From positions 1 to 64,000 of the forward strand of contig WGMT01000038.1 in the NCBI GenBank assembly GCA_016124945.1: 64,000 nt of DNA, read 5' to 3'. Below are positions 8,960-17,368 of this stretch, piece after piece. The DNA is from a bacterium. Its GTDB lineage: Bacteria > Chloroflexota > Anaerolineae > Caldilineales > Caldilineaceae. The notes under the pieces were generated by a model. It was not told the DNA's origin and did no database searches. It saw nothing but the letters and a program-made list of their open reading frames with translations. Both the position numbers and the translations under genes were made by a program. Numbering within the stretch: position 1 is the first letter of the stretch; each line of letters starts with the position of its first letter.

Positions 8960-10198
8960 GTGAATCTGGAGACCATTCAAGCCTATCTTCAGTTGAATCA
9001 CCTGGACGGCTGGCTGCTCTACGATTTCCGTGGACAGAACCCAATTGCGCTACATGTGGCCGGCATCAAAGACAGCGGCACCCGTCGCTGGTTCCTCTGG
9101 ATCCCCGCCCAAGGACGGCCCTCCTGGCTGATTCACGCCATCGAACGCGGCGCTTTTATGGACGTCGCCCCCGACATGGAGGGAAACAAACACATCTACA
9201 TCGGTTGGCAGCAGCTCGCCGAAATCCTACCGACCTTTGTGGGCAGCAACGGCAAGCGTCCCTTGCGTATTGCCATGGAGTACAGCCCGTTGGGCGCTGT
9301 GCCCTACGTCAGTAAAGTTGACGCCGGCACGCTGGAACTGGTAACCGAGGTGACGGGCGCCGAGATTGTGAGCAGCGCCGATCTGGTGCAGTTGATGCAG
9401 GCTGTCCTCTCACCCGAGCAAATGGACAGCCACCGCCGCGCCGCCCAGGTCTGCCTCGACACCAAAGACGCCGCTTTTGCCTTCGTGGCCGAAAGCCTGC
9501 GCGCGGGGACCGAGATCAGTGAGTACGATGTGCAGCAGTTCATCATGGATCGCTTCGCCGCAGCCAATCTCGATCCGGATCACCCGCCGATTGTGGCCGT
9601 CAATGCAAACGCGGCGCTTCCCCACTACGCCCCCACGGCGCAAAGACACAGCCCCATCCGCCGCGGCGACATGCTGCTCATCGATCTCTGGGCCAAGGAA
9701 TACGCCCCCGACGCCTGTTTCGGCGATCTAACGTGGACGGCCTACTGCGGCGCAGATGTCCCCGCCACTGTACAGGACATTTTCAACGCCGTTGCCCGGG
9801 CGCGGGATACCGTCATCGAAGCGGTGGAAGCGTCGCTGGGCGAGCATCGCCTGATCCACGGTTACGAACTGGACGATCTGGCGCGTGACGTGATCCGCGA
9901 GGCGGGATATGGGCATGGCATCCTGCATCGCACCGGTCATAGCCTGGGGCCGCTCGTCCACTGGAACGGTGTCAACCTGGACAATCTAGAAACACAGGAC
10001 CGCCGCCGCCTGATCCCCGGTGTCATGTTCACCATTGAACCGGGCATCTACCTGCCCGATCTCAACTGGGACGACAGCGCCACGCCCAAGGGCCTGGGCA
10101 TCCGCACTGAAGTCAACTGTATCGTCCATGCGGATCGGTTGGAAGTGACGCCTGGGCGGCAGCGCGAAGTGATTGCGTTGTTAAGCGAACGACTGTGA
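8960..10198 (+). CDS. M24 family Xaa-Pro-type peptidase
   Basis: A metallopeptidase of the pita-bread fold that typically removes residues next to proline or splits X-Pro dipeptides in the cytoplasm. The M24 metal ligands are visible as LLIDLWAKEY...CFGDLTWT (two Asp), GHGILHRTGHSLG (His), FTIEPGIYLP (Glu) and GIRTEVNCIV (Glu). An N-terminal creatinase/prolidase-N domain precedes them. The frame is open upstream to 8750, but those bases belong to a dispersed repeat. The GTG at 8960, giving a 412-residue protein starting VNLETIQAYLQLN, is therefore preferred, though its ribosome site is weak (GAGCAG). A 33-bp-arm palindrome begins inside its stop codon. Exact substrate is unknown. Confidence 0.85.
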   Translation: MNLETIQAYLQLNHLDGWLLYDFRGQNPIALHVAGIKDSGTRRWFLWIPAQGRPSWLIHAIERGAFMDVAPDMEGNKHIYIGWQQLAEILPTFVGSNGKRPLRIAMEYSPLGAVPYVSKVDAGTLELVTEVTGAEIVSSADLVQLMQAVLSPEQMDSHRRAAQVCLDTKDAAFAFVAESLRAGTEISEYDVQQFIMDRFAAANLDPDHPPIVAVNANAALPHYAPTAQRHSPIRRGDMLLIDLWAKEYAPDACFGDLTWTAYCGADVPATVQDIFNAVARARDTVIEAVEASLGEHRLIHGYELDDLARDVIREAGYGHGILHRTGHSLGPLVHWNGVNLDNLETQDRRRLIPGVMFTIEPGIYLPDLNWDDSATPKGLGIRTEVNCIVHADRLEVTPGRQREVIALLSERL

Positions 10199-10275
10199 TT
10201 GGTGATGGGTGATTAGTGATTGGGCAGAGGTGATCTCGTCGGCTCTGCCCAATCACTAATCACCCATCACCAATC
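10197..10275. repeat. Perfect 33-bp-arm inverted repeat of GTGATTG-type words
   Basis: Arms 10197-10229 and 10243-10275 are exact complements with a 13-nt loop. The arms are built from GATTGGTGAT, GGGTGATTAG and TGATTGGGCAGAG words. The left arm overlaps the peptidase stop codon, so it can act as the 3' end structure of that transcript. Confidence 0.95.
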
Positions 10276-10316
10276 CCCTTTCTACCCTCATCATAAGGTC
10301 ATTCCTAACATAACCC

Positions 10317-11165
10317 ATGCATAAAAAAACCTTCAGTTCTCCTCCAAAACGTGTTGCCCTCTTTGTCACCTGTATGGTGGACATGCTCTACCCCGGCGTG
10401 GGGATTGCGTCGGTGGAATTGTTGGAGCGTCAGGGGATTGAGGTAATTTTCCCTCAGGAACAGACTTGTTGCGGGCAGCCTGCCTTCAACGCCGGCTACC
10501 GAGACGAAGCGCGTGTGCTGGCGCGACGCTTTTTGCAGGTCTTCGGGCCGATGGTCGAAAACGGCAACGTCGACGCCATCGTCGCCCCGTCGGGCAGTTG
10601 CACCACCATGACGAGCCATTTTTATTCGGTGCTCTTCGAGGATTCACAGGAAGTTGAGCTGCGGAAGCGGGCTGAATTCCTGGCGGCGTCCACCTTTGAA
10701 CTCACCGAGTTCTTGGTGGATGTGCTGGGCGTCTACGACACCAACGCTCGATTAGATGGCAAGATCACCTACCATCCCTGTTGTCACCTTTACCGGGAAT
10801 TGGGCATCGACCGCCAACCGCGTACCCTTTTGGGCAACGTGGAAGGCGCACAGATGGTCGATCTACCCGAAGGGGACGATTGCTGCGGCTTCGGTGGTCT
10901 CTTCGCAGTGAAGAACAGCGACATCAGCGGTGCGATGGGGCGGCGCAAAGCCACCAACCTCGACAAGAGCGGTGCCGACGTCGTCGCCATGTGCGACGTC
11001 AGTTGTCTGACCCACATCAACGGCGTCCTCAGTCGCGAGGGGATCCGCTGCCGCGGTGTGCATGTGGCCGAGGTCCTCAACAACCAATTGGGCGAACGGC
11101 TTAGTGAACCCACGCCGCCCGCTCCGAACACGCCGGATCATCCTCGGCGGTGGAAAAACGAATGA
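10317..11165 (+). CDS. lutA: LutA-type lactate utilisation iron-sulfur protein
   Basis: A 282-residue CCG-domain protein, one of three subunits of the LutABC system that oxidises L-lactate to pyruvate. Two cysteine-rich CCG domains are seen: TCCGQPAFNAGY near residue 51 with GSCTTM near 97, then HPCCHLYRELG near 155 with DCCGFGGLFAVKN near 190. These Cys-Cys-Gly motifs bind the Fe-S or heterodisulfide-like centres of the family. The ribosome site is weak. It is followed by lutB and lutC on the same strand, each gap holding a palindromic repeat. The length matches the family (about 240-280). Confidence 0.93.
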   Translation: MHKKTFSSPPKRVALFVTCMVDMLYPGVGIASVELLERQGIEVIFPQEQTCCGQPAFNAGYRDEARVLARRFLQVFGPMVENGNVDAIVAPSGSCTTMTSHFYSVLFEDSQEVELRKRAEFLAASTFELTEFLVDVLGVYDTNARLDGKITYHPCCHLYRELGIDRQPRTLLGNVEGAQMVDLPEGDDCCGFGGLFAVKNSDISGAMGRRKATNLDKSGADVVAMCDVSCLTHINGVLSREGIRCRGVHVAEVLNNQLGERLSEPTPPAPNTPDHPRRWKNE

Positions 11166-11224
11166 TTTGATTTACGATTTGCGATTGACGATTTACGATT
11201 GTCAATCGTCAATCGTCAATCGAA
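11164..11224. repeat. Imperfect inverted repeat between lutA and lutB
   Basis: A left arm of GATTTGCGATTGACGATTT words meets a right arm of CAATCGTCAATCGTCAATCG. It begins at the lutA stop codon and ends about 20 bp before the lutB start. Confidence 0.75.
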
Positions 11225-11243
11225 AATTCCCAAAGGAACTTCT

Positions 11244-12674
11244 ATGACCGTTGACATCAACGCACCTTATAAGACCCGTGTGAAGCAGGCGCTAAGCGAT
11301 CCGCATCTGGGCGTGGCCTTGACGCGGGGGACGGATCGGCTGGTCAATGGCCGCGTCACGTCGATGACGGCAGTGGATGGGGAGCGAGTGCGCGACGAAG
11401 TGCGCCAGATGAAGGAGCATACGCTGCGTCATCTGCCTGAGTATCTGGAGCAGTTAGAGCAGAATCTGATTGCCAACGGCGTCGTCGTCCACTGGGCCAA
11501 GGACGGCACCGAAGCTGCCCGCATCGTGCGCGAAATCGGCCTGCAAAACAGCGTCGAATCGGTGGTCAAATCCAAGTCCATGGCCACTGAAGAGATCCAC
11601 CTCAATCACGCCCTGGAAGAAGTGGGTATGACCGTGGTGGAGACCGATCTGGGCGAGTACATCATTCAGATCAACGGGGAGATCCCCAGCCACATCGTGG
11701 CACCGGTCATTCACAAGCGCCTCGAAGACGTCGCCCAGATCTTCCAAGAAAAGATGGACATGCCGCCCACACTCGACCCCGAAGCGCTCTGCTCGGCGGC
11801 GCGTGTCCGTCTGCGCAAAGACTTTTTCGGCGCGCAGATGGGGGTGAGCGGCTGCAACTTTGCCATTGCCGAATCAGGCACCATCTGCATCGTCACCAAC
11901 GAAGGCAACGGGCGCATGGTGAGCACCATGCCGCGCATCTACGTGGTGCTTATGGGCATCGAAAAGGTGGTGCCCACCGTAGAAGATGGCATGCTACAAC
12001 TGCAAGCGCTTACGCGCAGCGCTACCGGCCAGCAGTTCAGCGTCTACTGCTCCATGAGCAGCGGCCCGCGCCGCCCCGGTCACCCCGACGGGCCTGAGCA
12101 GATGCACGTCGTCCTCATGGACAATGGGCGCATCAGCATGATCGAGCGTGATTACGCCGAGGCGCTCTTGTGCATCCGCTGCGGCGCCTGTCTCAACGTC
12201 TGTCCCGTCTACCAGGAGATCGGCGGCCATGCCTACGGCAGCACCTACAGCGGCCCGATTGGCGCAGTGATCACGCCGCTCCTCTCGCCGGAGTTGGCAA
12301 TGGCCAAAGATCTGCCCCATGCCACCACCCTGTGCGGCGCGTGTCGCGACGCCTGCCCCGTCAAAATTGACCTACCGCGCATGTTGGTCGATCTGCGCGC
12401 CGACCTTGTCAAAGAGAATGCCGGCAACAAAGCGGAACATTTGGGCATCCAGGCCTTTGTGAAGATGGCTGGGAGCCGCCAACTCTACGAACAGGGCGGC
12501 AAACTGGCCAGCCTGGGCAGCAACGTCCTGGCGAACCTCAGCGGCGGCAACATCAAGTTCATGCCCCCGCCCCTCAACGGCTGGACCCAACACCGCGACT
12601 TCCCCCCGTTCGCCAAGAAGAGTTTTCGAGAGTGGTGGGGGGAAAGACAAACATTGAGAAATCGGGATCAGTAA
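11244..12674 (+). CDS. lutB: LutB-type lactate utilisation iron-sulfur protein
   Basis: A 476-residue protein with an N-terminal LUD domain and a C-terminal ferredoxin-like domain. Two [4Fe-4S] motifs are visible: CIRCGACLNVCP (about residue 308) and CGACRDACPVKIDLP (about 361). The start at 11244 (MTVDIN) follows an AAAGGAAC site. The frame is open further upstream, but only through the intergenic repeat. In LutABC it carries electrons from lactate oxidation at the cytoplasmic side of the membrane. Gene order and length (family about 460-480) match the Bacillus/Shewanella-type operon. No LutR regulator or lactate permease is adjacent. Confidence 0.93.
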   Translation: MTVDINAPYKTRVKQALSDPHLGVALTRGTDRLVNGRVTSMTAVDGERVRDEVRQMKEHTLRHLPEYLEQLEQNLIANGVVVHWAKDGTEAARIVREIGLQNSVESVVKSKSMATEEIHLNHALEEVGMTVVETDLGEYIIQINGEIPSHIVAPVIHKRLEDVAQIFQEKMDMPPTLDPEALCSAARVRLRKDFFGAQMGVSGCNFAIAESGTICIVTNEGNGRMVSTMPRIYVVLMGIEKVVPTVEDGMLQLQALTRSATGQQFSVYCSMSSGPRRPGHPDGPEQMHVVLMDNGRISMIERDYAEALLCIRCGACLNVCPVYQEIGGHAYGSTYSGPIGAVITPLLSPELAMAKDLPHATTLCGACRDACPVKIDLPRMLVDLRADLVKENAGNKAEHLGIQAFVKMAGSRQLYEQGGKLASLGSNVLANLSGGNIKFMPPPLNGWTQHRDFPPFAKKSFREWWGERQTLRNRDQ

Positions 12675-12677
12675 TCG

Positions 12678-12761
12678 GTGATTGGTGACTGGTGACTGGT
12701 GATTGGGGCAGAATCAACGATCTCGCCTCTGCCCAATCACCAGTCACCAGTCACCAATCAC
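12678..12761. repeat. 34-bp-arm inverted repeat between lutB and lutC
   Basis: Arms 12678-12712 and 12728-12761, made of GTGATTG and GTGACTG words ending in GGGGCAGA, pair along their whole length with a single bulged G. The loop is CGATCTCG-like. The sequence strongly resembles the 10197-10275 element. Confidence 0.92.
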
Positions 12762-12772
12762 AAGGAATAACC

Positions 12773-13549
12773 ATGAGTTCACGCGACGATATCCTAAACC
12801 GCCTCCGTTCCGCCCTGAAGCAGCCGAATTTGCGCTTCCCCGCGGCCGAAACGGTAGCTTTGAAGAAACCAATGACGGTCACCTCCGCCGAAGGTGACCG
12901 CTGGGCGTTGGCGGCGCGCTTCAAGAAAGAGTTGGAGGCGTTGCACGGTACGGCGGAATTGGTGGAGACTGCTGCTGAGGCGCGCATGGCGCTGCTGGCC
13001 CGTCTCAACGCCTGGGTGCAAGAGGAACAAGCCGAACGGCGTATCGAGAACCCCGATCAGCGCGGCGACTGGGACGTGATCCTGGGGGATCCGGAACTGT
13101 TGCCCGTGCCCGGTATTGCCGCTGCACTTACCGACACCGGCTTCCGCCTGGTGGTGCCTACCGATCTACACAAGGCCGAAGATCGCGACCGTGTACGTCC
13201 TGTGCGCCTGGGCATCAGCGGCGTGGACGCTGCCTTCGCGTCTACAGCCAGTGTGGCTGTGGGCGGCGCGAAAGGACGTCCTCGCTCTGCGAGCCTTACC
13301 CCCTTCCGCCACCTCATGCTCATCCCCCTGAGCAAGCTCTACCCCACCGTCGAAGCGTGGATGGCTGAACGCCGCACCAAGGGGACGTTAATCAGCTACC
13401 TGCACGAAAGCGCCAACGTCAGCCTGATCAGCGGGCCGAGCAAATCTGCCGACATCGGCGGCCTGCTCACCCTGGGCGTCCACGGCCCCAAGATCGTCCA
13501 CGCCATCTTGTTCGACGACATCGAAGCGCTGATCCGCAGTGAAGCGTAA
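12773..13549 (+). CDS. lutC: LutC-type LUD domain protein
   Basis: A 258-residue protein of the LUD (lactate utilisation) family, the third LutABC subunit. It starts MSSRDDILNRLRSAL at 12773, nine bases after an AAGGAA site. The open frame upstream is repeat sequence and is not used. The C-terminal half has the family pattern GISGVDAAFASTASVAVG, then PLSKLYPTV and ISGPSKSADIGGLLTLGVHGP. It completes the lutABC set, and the Gfo/Idh oxidoreductase follows 200 bp later behind another palindromic element. Confidence 0.93.
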   Translation: MSSRDDILNRLRSALKQPNLRFPAAETVALKKPMTVTSAEGDRWALAARFKKELEALHGTAELVETAAEARMALLARLNAWVQEEQAERRIENPDQRGDWDVILGDPELLPVPGIAAALTDTGFRLVVPTDLHKAEDRDRVRPVRLGISGVDAAFASTASVAVGGAKGRPRSASLTPFRHLMLIPLSKLYPTVEAWMAERRTKGTLISYLHESANVSLISGPSKSADIGGLLTLGVHGPKIVHAILFDDIEALIRSEA

Positions 13550-13550
13550 A

Positions 13551-13705
13551 GGTGATTGGTGATTGGTCAAAGTCATTACGTTAAGGCTGGACGACGGACG
13601 ACGGACGACAGCAGAAGTGACTTCGCGTGTCACCTGCAACCTGCAACCTGCAACAGTCGCCCACACTGCTTAACTCAATGACATTGACCAATCACCAATC
13701 ACTTC
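13551..13705. repeat. Nested modular palindrome; copy 2 of the 100-bp dispersed repeat
   Basis: The outer arms are GTGATTGGTGATTGGTCAA and its complement. Inside them are GTCATTACGTTAAG (13572-13585) and CTTAACTCAATGAC (13669-13682). The core holds GACGACGG words and three ACCTGCA words. The 13587-13688 part is the reverse complement of 8731-8834. Confidence 0.88.
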
Positions 13706-13749
13706 ATCTCCACTCCCTTCATCTCCACCCTTCAGAAAGAGAGACATGT

Positions 13750-14838
13750 ATGACAGCAACATCCTCCGAAAAAACCTGGCGCGTCGCCATGATCGGTGCA
13801 GGGACGATTGTCCAGGTCGGCCACATCCCCCGCTTCAAAGAGATCAAGAACGTCGAAGTTGTGGCCGTGGTTGATGTCAACGAGGCGCGGGCGCGGCTGG
13901 TGGCCGACGAAGCCGGCATCGTCAACGTTTACAGCGACTACAAAAAGATGTTGGCCGAGGTGAAGCCCAATGTGGTGGTGGTGGCGACGCCCAACACCTT
14001 CCACAAGCCCATGGCCATTGACGCGCTCAACGCCGGTGCGCACGTGCTATGTGAGAAGCCGTTGGCGCTCACCTACGCCGACGCCAAAGAAATGATGGAC
14101 GTGGCCGCCGCCAACAATCGTGTCCTCACCGTGGGCACCCACTACCGGTGGACGCCGCCGGTACAGGCCGCCAAAGCCCACGTGGACAAAGGCTTCTTCG
14201 GCGAAATCTACGCCGCTCGCACCGTCTGGCATCGTCGTTCGGGCATCCCCGGTTTTGGGAGCTGGTTCACCAACAATGATTTGGCCGGCGGCGGTTCGCT
14301 GCTCGACATCGGCATCCACGCCCTGGATCGGGCGCTCTACTTGATGGGCTACCCGCAGCCCGTCACCGTCAGCGGCGCCACCTACGCCAAGTTTGGTCCG
14401 CGCGGCATGGGATTGGGTGGTTGGGGCGTCGACCGACAGCCCGGCACCTCCAAAGCCCGCTTCGACGTCGATGATCTCACCTGGGGTTTTGTCCGCTTCG
14501 ACAATGGCATGGCGCTGCAATTCCAAGTGTCGTGGGCGGCGCACATTCCAACCCAATTCCAGACTGAACTCTTTGGCACCGAAGGCGGTGCCTCTATCGG
14601 TGACCGTGATCAGATCGAACTCTACACCAACCTCAACGGCCAGGACGTGGTGATCAAGCCGGACATCTCTTCGGCGCCGGTAAATTCGTATGGACGGCTA
14701 ATCGAAAACTTCGTGCGTCACCTTGACGGCGACCCCACGGCGGTGGTCATCAGCCCGCGCGAATCGCTCATCGCCGTGCAGATCATCGAAGGTCTACTAC
14801 GCTCGGCGGAGTTGGGCGAAGAGGTGAAGATCGGGTAA
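13750..14838 (+). CDS. Gfo/Idh/MocA family NAD(P)-dependent oxidoreductase
   Basis: A 362-residue cytoplasmic dehydrogenase of the sugar/inositol/biliverdin reductase superfamily. The N-terminal Rossmann fold shows MIGAGTIVQVGHIPRF (about residues 15-30), VDVNEARARLVADEAG, and the hallmark EKPLALTYADAKEM (about 98-111). A C-terminal substrate domain carries GGGSLLDIGIHALD (about 180-193), whose Asp and His are typical catalytic positions. The start at 13750 has an AAAGAGAG site. An upstream open frame passes through repeats. A T-run terminator follows. Substrate cannot be told from sequence. Confidence 0.9.
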   Translation: MTATSSEKTWRVAMIGAGTIVQVGHIPRFKEIKNVEVVAVVDVNEARARLVADEAGIVNVYSDYKKMLAEVKPNVVVVATPNTFHKPMAIDALNAGAHVLCEKPLALTYADAKEMMDVAAANNRVLTVGTHYRWTPPVQAAKAHVDKGFFGEIYAARTVWHRRSGIPGFGSWFTNNDLAGGGSLLDIGIHALDRALYLMGYPQPVTVSGATYAKFGPRGMGLGGWGVDRQPGTSKARFDVDDLTWGFVRFDNGMALQFQVSWAAHIPTQFQTELFGTEGGASIGDRDQIELYTNLNGQDVVIKPDISSAPVNSYGRLIENFVRHLDGDPTAVVISPRESLIAVQIIEGLLRSAELGEEVKIG

Positions 14839-14874
14839 GGCTGGGAGATGGTGGGAGTAGGCAATTAAGAGATT

Positions 14875-14928
14875 AGGAGATCGGGGATTGGCGAGAGGAT
14901 GTTGTCGCTGTCTCCGATCTCCTTTTTT
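14875..14928 (+). terminator. Rho-independent terminator after the Gfo/Idh gene
   Basis: Arms AGGAGATCGG (14875-14884) and CCGATCTCCT (14914-14923) are perfect and are followed by a run of six T (14923-14928). Confidence 0.8.
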
Positions 14929-15050
14929 AGGGAGAAGCTGCTTGAGTCGGTCTTGTTTTCTATATCGCTACCCCCCTCTCTGAAATCAGTGTTATGATTA
15001 CTTTGTCAAGCACTAGTCAATAATTGTATCCGAAGACGATATAAACTCAG

Positions 15051-15080
15051 TTGACACTAACAAAAGCAAAATCTTATAAT
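15051..15080 (+). promoter_or_regulatory. Near-consensus sigma-70 promoter of the toxin-antitoxin-like pair
   Basis: Perfect TTGACA (15051-15056) and perfect TATAAT (15075-15080) with an 18-bp spacer, ending 31 bp upstream of the first gene. This is the best promoter match I found in the window. Confidence 0.75.
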
Positions 15081-15111
15081 CTGAACAGAGATACGACAAG
15101 TGGAGGTTGCG

Positions 15112-15441
15112 ATGACATCAAGTACAGTAACTTTGGAACGATTGCGCACTTTGGCCGAAATGTATGAAAGTGGCTTCACTGACCAGGTTGTCGATCTAAC
15201 GGTTAAGAAGCTAATCGAGAGCCAACTGCAACGTGATGAAATAAGGTTGGAAGAACTCGGAGCAGATCTAAGACGTTACGAGAGACAGTTTTCTATGATG
15301 TCGCCTGAATTCTATGAAAAGTACCAGCGCGGTGAGATGGGCGACGATATAGAGATGTTTGAGTGGAGTGCGCTGTACGAGATGCACATGCGCCTGCAAG
15401 GATTTACCGATCTACTAGAGGCCCAGTTAGTGGAAAAATGA
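15112..15441 (+). CDS. Small coiled-coil protein, possible antitoxin partner
   Basis: A 109-residue, charged, helical protein with no family I recognise. The ATG at 15112 is five bases after GGAGG. An in-frame GTG at 15100 lies on the wrong side of that site. The middle part (SQLQRDEIRLEELGADLRRY) is strongly coiled-coil-like and the C-terminus is acidic. Its stop codon overlaps the start of the next gene as ATGA, indicating translational coupling. Small size, coupling, strong promoter and the TumE-like downstream partner suggest an antitoxin or chaperone role. This is inference from context only. Confidence 0.7.
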   Translation: MTSSTVTLERLRTLAEMYESGFTDQVVDLTVKKLIESQLQRDEIRLEELGADLRRYERQFSMMSPEFYEKYQRGEMGDDIEMFEWSALYEMHMRLQGFTDLLEAQLVEK

Positions 15442-15827
15442 TTCTAGAAGAGTATCTCGATACTGAATATGCCTCCGCAGTAAATCATCGGATTGTGCGC
15501 AGTGTAAAGCTCATCAGGAAAATCACCACGAGATTTGACGGCTACCTGCGATTTCGTTGTGAGCTAATTAATCACGATTTTCTTGAAATCGCACTGCGGT
15601 TGACACTCAACGAAAACACACCGAACATTAGCAGCTATCGATATCAGTGGATGGATAGTACCCAAACGCAGCTCCGCCGTCGTTGGGACGACGCACCACA
15701 CTTTCCCCACTTGCCAAACTTCCCACACCATTGTCACATTGGTAGTGAAGAGATTGTTCAACCCTCGGAAGTACTCCATGTCGCCGAACTGCTTGATCTG
15801 ATCGAACTTACGATTGAGCGTCAATGA
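15438..15827 (+). CDS. TumE/DUF6516-like protein, putative toxin
   Basis: A 129-residue protein starting at the ATG that overlaps the upstream stop codon. It shows the pattern I associate with the DUF6516 (TumE toxin) family: YRYQWMDSTQTQLRRRWDDAPHFP followed by a His-rich stretch (PNFPHHCHIGSEE) and a VQPSE segment near the C-terminus. TumE proteins are toxins of two-gene modules. Their known partner is usually an Xre-type antitoxin, which the upstream gene is not. Toxicity, and the identity of the partner, are therefore unproven. An alternative is a DUF6516 protein without toxic activity. Confidence 0.7.
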   Translation: MILEEYLDTEYASAVNHRIVRSVKLIRKITTRFDGYLRFRCELINHDFLEIALRLTLNENTPNISSYRYQWMDSTQTQLRRRWDDAPHFPHLPNFPHHCHIGSEEIVQPSEVLHVAELLDLIELTIERQ

Positions 15828-15854
15828 TTTGATCTGTTACCGAAAGGACCCCCG

Positions 15855-16706
15855 ATGCCATACACAACCATTATCTCAACTGAAGAGATGGTCGCGCACC
15901 TGGACGATCCCAACTGGGCCGTGATCGACTGCCGCTTTTCTCTTCAAGACACCGAACAAGGACGACGCGCCTATCGCGAAGCGCACATTGTCGGCGCACT
16001 CTACGCCCATCTCGACGAGGATCTTTCGGGCGCATTGGAGCCAGGCAAGACGAGCCGCCACCCACTGCCCACCATGGACGAATTCGAACAGACGCTCTCG
16101 CAGTGGGGCATCAGCGACGAAACCCAGGTGGTTGTCTACGACGACTGGGGCGGCGCGATTGCGGCCCGCCTGTGGTGGATGCTACGCTGGATGGGACATG
16201 AAGCCGTGGCTGTGCTCGACGGCGGCTGGCCGTCGTGGAAAGGCGAAGAGCGTCCTGTGCGGGGTGGCGAGGAGAGACGGGAACCTGCAAAATTCACGGC
16301 GCGACCTCGGCCCGAGTTGTTGGCCGACGCCGAGGAAGTGGCCGGCAGCATCGCCAGCGGCAACCTGCTGATCGTAGACGCTCGCGCACCCGAACGCTAT
16401 TACGGCCAAAATGAGACCAACGATCCCGTTGCCGGGCACATCCCCAGCGCCGTCAACCATTTCTATGCCAACAACCTCCACGAAGGACGCTTTCTGCCGC
16501 CTGAAGATCTGAAACGACTTTACGGTCCACTTATCGGCGCACGTCCCTCGCAGCAGGTTGTCTTCTACTGCGGCTCAGGTGTGACGGCAACGCACAACGC
16601 CCTGGCCATGCTCTATGCCGGCATCGGCGAGGCGCGTGTCTACCCCGGCTCGTGGAGTGAGTGGATCACCAATCCTGAACGCCCGGTGGCCAAAGACAAA
16701 GAGTAG
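15855..16706 (+). CDS. Thiosulfate/3-mercaptopyruvate sulfurtransferase (two rhodanese domains)
   Basis: A 283-residue protein with two rhodanese modules. The first (about 1-130) is inactive and lacks a catalytic Cys. The second (about 165-275) has the active loop CGSGVTA (about residue 237) that carries the persulfide, plus VDARAPERYYG and the PGSWSEW ending typical of this family. It transfers sulfur from thiosulfate or 3-mercaptopyruvate to cyanide or thiols. The start ATG at 15855 has AAAGGA upstream. Length agrees with the family (about 280). It ends at a strong terminator and may be cotranscribed with the toxin-like pair (27-bp gap). Confidence 0.93.
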   Translation: MPYTTIISTEEMVAHLDDPNWAVIDCRFSLQDTEQGRRAYREAHIVGALYAHLDEDLSGALEPGKTSRHPLPTMDEFEQTLSQWGISDETQVVVYDDWGGAIAARLWWMLRWMGHEAVAVLDGGWPSWKGEERPVRGGEERREPAKFTARPRPELLADAEEVAGSIASGNLLIVDARAPERYYGQNETNDPVAGHIPSAVNHFYANNLHEGRFLPPEDLKRLYGPLIGARPSQQVVFYCGSGVTATHNALAMLYAGIGEARVYPGSWSEWITNPERPVAKDKE

Positions 16707-16720
16707 AGCAGAATTCTGCC

Positions 16721-16758
16721 AGACCTGCCAGGTTTCAAAAACCTGGCAGGTCTTTTTT
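16721..16758 (+). terminator. Rho-independent terminator, CCTGCCAGG-type hairpin
   Basis: Perfect 15-bp arms AGACCTGCCAGGTTT (16721-16735) and complement (16739-16753) with a 3-nt loop, then six T. The same hairpin recurs at 34939 and 50392, so it is a dispersed terminator-like repeat. Confidence 0.88.
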
Positions 16759-16783
16759 GTATCCATTTATATTGAAAACAGCC

Positions 16784-16812
16784 TTGACATTCCCATGATT
16801 TTTCTGTACTCT
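16784..16812 (+). promoter_or_regulatory. Possible promoter of the DinB-like gene
   Basis: Perfect TTGACA (16784-16789), a 17-bp spacer and a weak -10 TACTCT (16807-16812), about 50 bp upstream of the start codon. Confidence 0.4.
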
Positions 16813-16862
16813 ATCGTAGAACAAAAGTTCTTTTTCGCTCAATCCTTGCTCAGGACCGGTGT

Positions 16863-17339
16863 ATGTCTACACACATTCAAGTAGATCACTTCAAGTCGGC
16901 CATTTTTCTGCTCCTGGATGAAACCTTCGACAGCGTTCACGGCATCTTCTTGGACAAGGGGACGTCGATGTTTGAGACGCTGGCCACGATTTCGGCGGAA
17001 GAAGCATCGCTCCCTGTGGGGGGCAAGTGCGCCACCCTGGCTGCACAAGTGAAACACACGGCCTTCTACCTGGACGTCCTTGAAAAAGCGGTGCGCACAC
17101 AGCAATTTGAGCGGGTGGATTGGGGCCAGATCTGGCGCGAAACGTCCGCCGTCACCCATGAAGAATGGGATGAGATCAATGTGTCCTTGCGTGAGAGCTA
17201 TGATCGGATCAAAGCGCTGCTCCGCGATACCAACGACTGGCCCAGCGAACGTGAAATCGGCGGCGCCATCGGCATGGTTGTTCATACAGCCTATCATCTG
17301 GGCGAGATTCGACAAGCCCTGTGTGTCCTTAAATCGTAA
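16863..17339 (+). CDS. DinB-superfamily protein
   Basis: A 158-residue all-helical protein of the DinB/YfiT four-helix-bundle superfamily. The three metal-binding histidines of the fold are suggested by VDHFKS near the N-terminus, AAQVKHTAFYLDVLE near 60 and VVHTAYHLGEIRQAL near the C-terminus. Members are often metal-dependent thiol S-transferases or of unknown role. No assignment can be made here. The gap to the VOC gene downstream is 29 bp, so the two are probably one operon. Confidence 0.8.
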   Translation: MSTHIQVDHFKSAIFLLLDETFDSVHGIFLDKGTSMFETLATISAEEASLPVGGKCATLAAQVKHTAFYLDVLEKAVRTQQFERVDWGQIWRETSAVTHEEWDEINVSLRESYDRIKALLRDTNDWPSEREIGGAIGMVVHTAYHLGEIRQALCVLKS

Positions 17340-17368
17340 GAAGTGCCACCAAGCCAAGGAGAGAGAAC

